A model generated the notes under the pieces. That model was given only the letters and a program-made list of their open reading frames with translations. It was not told the origin of the DNA and searched no databases. Source: Pseudomonadota bacterium (lineage in GTDB: Bacteria; Desulfobacterota; Desulfovibrionia; Desulfovibrionales; Desulfovibrionaceae). From it: 9,876 nucleotides of DNA. Location of the stretch: positions 1 to 9,876 of the forward strand of contig JAEWCY010000058.1 of NCBI GenBank assembly GCA_023390395.1, read 5' to 3'. Each line of letters opens with the position of its first letter. The first letter of the stretch is position 1. The position numbers were made by a program, and so were the translations under genes. Shown here piece after piece: positions 5,148-9,876 of the stretch.

Positions 5148-7802
5148 GTGGGGGAAATCAAGCTGACCCCCATGCTGGAGCAGTACCTGCGCTTCAAGGA
5201 GGAGCATCCTGGCGCGTTGCTGTTCTATCGCATGGGGGACTTCTACGAGATGTTCTTCGAGGACGCCGTCACGGCGGCCCGGGAACTCCAGCTGACGCTC
5301 ACCTCGCGCAATCCCGAGGCCGCATCCCCCGTGCCCATGTGCGGCGTGCCCCACCACGCCGTGGAGGGGTATCTGGCCGAACTGCTGGACAAGGGGTTCA
5401 AGGTCGCCGTGTGCGACCAGATGGAGGACCCCAGGCAGGCCAAGGGGCTGGTCAAGCGGGCCGTCACCCGCGTGCTCACCCCGGGCACGGCCGTGGAGGA
5501 AGGAAACTTAAGGGCCAAGGAGCACAACTTCCTGGCCGCCCTGTACTACGACGCCGACGAACGGGCCGGCGGCCTGGCCTGGGTCGACTTCTCCACCGGC
5601 GAATGGTCCGGCCTTTTCTCCCGCGACGCCGCCCGGCTGTGGCAGTGGATGGTCAAGATCGGCCCGAGGGAACTGCTGCTGCCCGACGGCCTGGAGCCGC
5701 CCCGCGACGTCCCGCGCGAGGGCATCCACCTCAGCCGGTTTCCCGTAAAGCCCCACTTCGACTTCTCCGGCGGCCGCGACAAGGTGCTGCGGGCCCAGGC
5801 CGTGGCCGACCTCGACGCCCTGGACGTGGGCGACAAGCCCCAGCTCGTGCGGGCCATGGGGGCGCTGCTCACCTACCTGACGGCCACGCAGATGCGCGAC
5901 CTGGGCCACCTGCGCCCCTTCAAGCCGGTCAATCTCGGCCGGCACATGCTGCTCGACGAGGTCACCGAGCGCAACCTGGAGATCTTCCGCCGCCTGGACG
6001 GGCGCAAGGGCCGGGGCACGCTGTGGCATGTCCTGGACCGCACGGTCACGCCCATGGGCGGGCGGCTGCTCGAATCCATGCTGCGCCAGCCCTGGCTGGA
6101 CCTCGCCCCCATCGCCGAGACCCAGGACGCCGTGGCCTGGCTCGTGGACGACGTGGAACGCCGCGAGGCCCTGGCCGCCGCCCTGTCCGACGTCCACGAC
6201 CTGGAGCGGCTGACCACGCGCATCTTCCTCAACCGCGCCGCGCCGCGCGACTTCACCGCCCTGCGCCAGTCGCTGCGCGCCCTGCCCGGGCTGCGGGAGC
6301 TGGCCGACGCCGGCGGGGGCGCGCCCGGGGCCCCCCGGGAGCTCGTTTCCGGCTGGGACGACCTGGACGACGTGCGCGACCTCCTGGACCGGGCCCTGGT
6401 GGACTCCCCGCCGCCCCTGGTCACCGAGGGCGGGCTCTTCCGGCCCGGCTACCACGCCGAACTCGACGAGCTCATGGAGCTCACCGAGCACGGCGAGGCC
6501 CGCATCCAGGAACTTTTCGCCAGCGAACGCGAGGCGTGCAGCCTGCCCAAGCTCAAACTCGGCTACAACCGGGTGTTCGGCTACTATTTCGAGCTCTCCA
6601 AAGCCGGCGGCTACCCGCCCGAGCATTTCGAGCGCCGCCAGACGCTGGCCAACTGCGAGCGCTACGTGACCCCGGCGCTCAAGGAGCTGGAAGAGAAGCT
6701 CACCGCCGCCGGAGACAAGCGCAAGAGCCTCGAATACAATCTCTTCACCGAACTGCGCGGCCGCATCGCCGCCGTGCGCGACCGCATCATGGAGACCGCC
6801 GCCCGGGTGGCGCGCCTGGACGTCTGGCAGGGGCTGGCCACGGCCGCGACCGCGGGCGACTGGACCCGGCCCGTGCTGCGCCAGGATCTCTCCCTCGCCA
6901 TCAAGGCCGGCCGCCATCCCGTGGTCGAGGCCGTGCAGGGCGTGGGCAACTACGTGCCCAACGACGTGACGCTTACCGACGCCGCCAAGCTGCTGCTCAT
7001 CACCGGCCCCAACATGGCCGGCAAATCGACCGTGCTGCGCCAGACGGCGCTCATCGCCATCCTGGCGCAGATCGGCTCCTTCGTGCCGGCGGCGCGGGCG
7101 GAGATCGGCCTCGTCGATCGCGTGTTCTGCCGCGTCGGCGCCTCGGACAACCTCGCCCAGGGGCAGTCCACGTTCATGGTCGAGATGATGGAGACCGCGC
7201 GCATCCTGCGCCAGGCCGGCCGGCGCAGCCTCATCATCCTCGACGAGATCGGCCGGGGCACGGCCACCTTCGACGGCCTGGCCCTGGCCTGGGCCGTGGT
7301 CGAGGACCTGTGCGGCCGCGACGACGGCCTTGGCGTGCGCACGCTGTTCGCCACGCACTACCATGAGCTGACGGCCCTGGAAGGCCGTTTGCCCGGCCTT
7401 CGCAACGCCAACATCGCGGTCAAGGAATGGAAGGGCGACATCGTGTTCCTGCGCCGCCTCCTGCCCGGCCCCGCCGACCGCAGCTACGGCGTGGAAGTGG
7501 CTAAGCTCGCCGGCGTGCCGCGAAACGTGGTAAAACGCGCCCGGGAGATCCTGACCGATCTCGAGCGCAGCCGCGAACCGGGCAAGGCGGCAAGCAGCGG
7601 GCGCGAACTGGGCCAGCCCGCCCTGCCCGGCCTCCTCGGCGGTCTCGCCGCCCCGGCCGAGACCGCGCCGCCGCATGCTGAAAGCCTGCTTCTTGACGAA
7701 CTCTCCCGCCTCGAACTAGACCGGATGACGCCGCTCGAGGCCCTGACGAAATTGTGCGACTGGAAGAATCGCTTCAGCGGCCCCGCACCCCAAGGAGACT
7801 GA
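5148..7802 (+). CDS. mutS: MutS, DNA mismatch recognition ATPase
   Basis: MutS recognises mispairs and small loops and signals to MutL. The 884 residues (E. coli has 853) include the mismatch-reading F32-Y33-E34 in GDFYEMF, the connector and lever domains, and a clamp region near 440-540. The ATPase has Walker A GPNMAGKST at 620-628, a GQSTFMVEMMETA segment, Walker B ILDEIGRGT with D699/E700, and FATHYHEL. SYGVEVAKLAGVP at 779-791 precedes the C-terminal helices. QPALP at 823-827 sits where a beta-clamp-binding motif occurs in other MutS proteins, but it is degenerate. The start is GTG 5148, matching the usual MutS N-terminus (KLTPMLEQYL); no other start codon lies between it and the lapA stop. 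No ribosome binding site is visible. Domain V supports full function. Confidence 0.98.
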   Translation: MGEIKLTPMLEQYLRFKEEHPGALLFYRMGDFYEMFFEDAVTAARELQLTLTSRNPEAASPVPMCGVPHHAVEGYLAELLDKGFKVAVCDQMEDPRQAKGLVKRAVTRVLTPGTAVEEGNLRAKEHNFLAALYYDADERAGGLAWVDFSTGEWSGLFSRDAARLWQWMVKIGPRELLLPDGLEPPRDVPREGIHLSRFPVKPHFDFSGGRDKVLRAQAVADLDALDVGDKPQLVRAMGALLTYLTATQMRDLGHLRPFKPVNLGRHMLLDEVTERNLEIFRRLDGRKGRGTLWHVLDRTVTPMGGRLLESMLRQPWLDLAPIAETQDAVAWLVDDVERREALAAALSDVHDLERLTTRIFLNRAAPRDFTALRQSLRALPGLRELADAGGGAPGAPRELVSGWDDLDDVRDLLDRALVDSPPPLVTEGGLFRPGYHAELDELMELTEHGEARIQELFASEREACSLPKLKLGYNRVFGYYFELSKAGGYPPEHFERRQTLANCERYVTPALKELEEKLTAAGDKRKSLEYNLFTELRGRIAAVRDRIMETAARVARLDVWQGLATAATAGDWTRPVLRQDLSLAIKAGRHPVVEAVQGVGNYVPNDVTLTDAAKLLLITGPNMAGKSTVLRQTALIAILAQIGSFVPAARAEIGLVDRVFCRVGASDNLAQGQSTFMVEMMETARILRQAGRRSLIILDEIGRGTATFDGLALAWAVVEDLCGRDDGLGVRTLFATHYHELTALEGRLPGLRNANIAVKEWKGDIVFLRRLLPGPADRSYGVEVAKLAGVPRNVVKRAREILTDLERSREPGKAASSGRELGQPALPGLLGGLAAPAETAPPHAESLLLDELSRLELDRMTPLEALTKLCDWKNRFSGPAPQGD
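7792..7797 (+). promoter_or_regulatory. lysA ribosome binding site inside the mutS 3' end
   Basis: AAGGAG lies within the last codons of mutS, 8 bases before the lysA ATG at 7806. This points to a shared transcript and likely translational coupling of mutS and lysA. Confidence 0.75.
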
Positions 7803-7805
7803 CGC

Positions 7806-9044
<1,239 letters not shown>

Positions 9045-9085
9045 AGCCGCCTGCGCGTTCGTACGGCGACAATCCTGTGACGGCC

Positions 9086-9135
9086 AAACGGCCGCGTCGC
9101 GTTGCAGCCGTTCCTGCGCGCCCGCGGCCGTTTTT
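9086..9135 (+). terminator. Rho-independent terminator after lysA
   Basis: AAACGGCCGCG (9086-9096) and CGCGGCCGTTT (9123-9133) are perfect 11-base complements. A further CGCG/CGCG pairing (9098-9101 with 9117-9120) extends the stem inward after a small internal loop. The downstream arm ends in a run of five T residues (9131-9135). This closes the operon that ends in lysA. The rest of 9045-9266 contains only the A+T-rich patch and ribosome binding site listed separately. Confidence 0.8.
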
Positions 9136-9161
9136 CGTTGCGCCTTGAAACGCCTCCCGCC

Positions 9162-9194
9162 TTGACCGAAGCGGATCGCATTATTACGTAAAGT
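9162..9194 (+). promoter_or_regulatory. A+T-rich patch, possible promoter of the SGNH gene
   Basis: TTGACC (9162-9167) is a five-of-six match to a -35 box. A -10 box at normal spacing is poor: TACGTA at 17 bases. TAAAGT (9189-9194) is better but 21 bases away. The patch contains the perfect palindrome TTACGTAA (9184-9191), which could be a regulator site. The location between a terminator and a gene makes a promoter likely here, but the exact boxes are uncertain. Confidence 0.35.
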
Positions 9195-9252
9195 ATTCGC
9201 ACAGCCCGCGCCGCGGCGGACTGCGCGGCGCGTTCCCGCGAAAACCGCTCCC

Positions 9253-9257
9253 GGAGG
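9253..9257 (+). promoter_or_regulatory. Ribosome binding site supporting the GTG start of the SGNH gene
   Basis: GGAGG lies 9 bases before GTG 9267. The alternative in-frame ATG at 9297 has no such site, although a start there would give the MQIVFCGDS beginning more typical of the family. Confidence 0.55.
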
Positions 9258-9266
9258 TCGTCGGTC

Positions 9267-9803
9267 GTGAATGCAGCCCTGCCCGTCCTTCTGGCCATGC
9301 AGATCGTCTTTTGCGGGGACAGCATCACCAAGGGCTGGGAAATCTACAACCTGTTCGACCAGCCGCGCAAAGTCTTCGTCAACGGCGTCGAATCCTGCAC
9401 CAGCGCGGACATCCTGAAGCGCATCGAGCCCATCGCCCGCCAGAAGCCGCACAAGCTCTTCCTCATGATCGGCATCAACGAGATCGGCACGCAAAAGCGC
9501 ATCATCGACAACTACGACAAGATCATCAAGAAAATCCAGGAGCTGTCGCCCTACACGCTCATTTACGTGCAAAGCATCCTGCCCACCCGCACGGACGCCA
9601 TCGACAACGCCGACGTCATCGCCACCAACAACCGCCTCAGGGAACTGGTGGCCAGGCAGAACCATTTCGTCCGCTATCTCGACCTCTACGATTCCTTCCT
9701 CGCCGACGACGGCAAGCTCGGCCCCAATTTTACCGAGGACGGCATCCACCTGACCAAAAACGGCTATTCGCTCTGGAAAAAGCTCATCGTCAGCCAGATG
9801 TGA
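9267..9803 (+). CDS. Small SGNH/GDSL-type hydrolase
   Basis: This 178-residue protein resembles single-domain SGNH esterases/acetylhydrolases. Block I is FCGDSITKGW (GDS 17-19, nucleophile Ser19). Block III is MIGINEIGT with Asn71. Block V is EDGIHLTKNGY with D158 and H161 completing the catalytic set. Block II is unusual: aligned on the TSADIL segment, the oxyanion glycine falls on Ser43 (NGVESCTSADIL). The substrate is unknown; relatives cleave acyl or acetyl esters of lipids, sugars or small molecules. The GTG start has a good ribosome binding site; a start at Met11 is possible. The short hydrophobic N-terminus lacks a charged n-region, so it is probably cytoplasmic. A hand count of 9301-9780 gives about 57 percent G+C, below its neighbours. 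Another gene begins 17 bases after its stop. Confidence 0.85.
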   Translation: MNAALPVLLAMQIVFCGDSITKGWEIYNLFDQPRKVFVNGVESCTSADILKRIEPIARQKPHKLFLMIGINEIGTQKRIIDNYDKIIKKIQELSPYTLIYVQSILPTRTDAIDNADVIATNNRLRELVARQNHFVRYLDLYDSFLADDGKLGPNFTEDGIHLTKNGYSLWKKLIVSQM

Positions 9804-9820
9804 CGCGTCCAGGAGGTCTA

Positions 9821-9876
9821 ATGGGAACAGACGCCCCGCCCCCCTACGCCATCGCCGGCAAGGAACTGCTCCTCGA
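9821..9876 (+). CDS. Start of an unidentified gene, cut by right edge
   Basis: An ATG at 9821 is preceded by AGGAGG (9811-9816) with a 4-base spacer and opens a frame to the window end (18 full codons, beginning MGTDAPPPYAIAGKELLL). I do not recognise the protein from so short a piece. The strong ribosome binding site and 17-base distance from the SGNH stop suggest it is a real gene in the same transcript. Confidence 0.65.
   Translation, partial: MGTDAPPPYAIAGKELLL

Noticed and set aside
6313..6341. Run made almost entirely of G and C in mutS
   Set aside because: It encodes a Gly/Ala/Pro-rich loop in the lever region and keeps the frame, so it reflects composition rather than a separate element.
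5508..7676. Long open frame of 722 codons on the minus strand, and a 675-codon plus-strand frame (5339-7366), over mutS
   Set aside because: Both lie over unmistakable MutS sequence and carry no recognisable motif; they are composition artefacts.

Overview
This is a G+C-rich bacterial chromosomal window whose gene content is mostly housekeeping: DNA repair, lysine synthesis, a transporter and nucleotide-linked enzymes. The base composition, the protein sequences and the run LOG-like protein / HIT protein / LapA-domain protein / mutS / lysA suggest a Desulfovibrio-type deltaproteobacterium. That assignment is from memory of the families and is moderately confident. I see no insertion sequence, prophage gene, CRISPR array, rRNA or tRNA.

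Left part (1-1677). A LysR-type regulator on the minus strand runs off the left edge. Across a short A+T-rich divergent region (673-742) lies a ten-helix EamA/DMT-family transporter on the plus strand. The regulator has a good sigma-70-like promoter on the minus strand. A perfect 8-base inverted repeat with the LysR-type T-N11-A layout sits exactly over the regulator's own ribosome binding site and start codon.

Middle part (1678-3716). uvrC, complete and on the minus strand, converges on the transporter gene. Its promoter side faces the next operon across 116 bases that hold a strong potential hairpin.

Main operon (3717-9044, plus strand). Five closely spaced genes follow: a LOG-like (TIGR00725-type) protein, a HIT-family protein with an HxHxQ instead of HxHxH active site, a small LapA-domain membrane protein, mutS and lysA. 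The mutS and lysA genes are separated by 3 bases, and the lysA ribosome binding site lies within the mutS coding sequence. The run ends in a clear rho-independent terminator (9086-9135). With uvrC alongside, the window combines nucleotide-excision and mismatch repair.

Right part (9045-9876). After the terminator and an A+T-rich patch that may hold a promoter comes a small SGNH/GDSL-type hydrolase gene with lower G+C than its neighbours. A further gene starts 17 bases later and is cut by the right edge. I found no clear new multi-gene system. The best leads are the start-codon operator or hairpin of the LysR gene, the HxHxQ HIT protein beside a LOG-like protein, the leaderless-looking GTG start of mutS in frame with lapA, and the SGNH protein with an altered block II.
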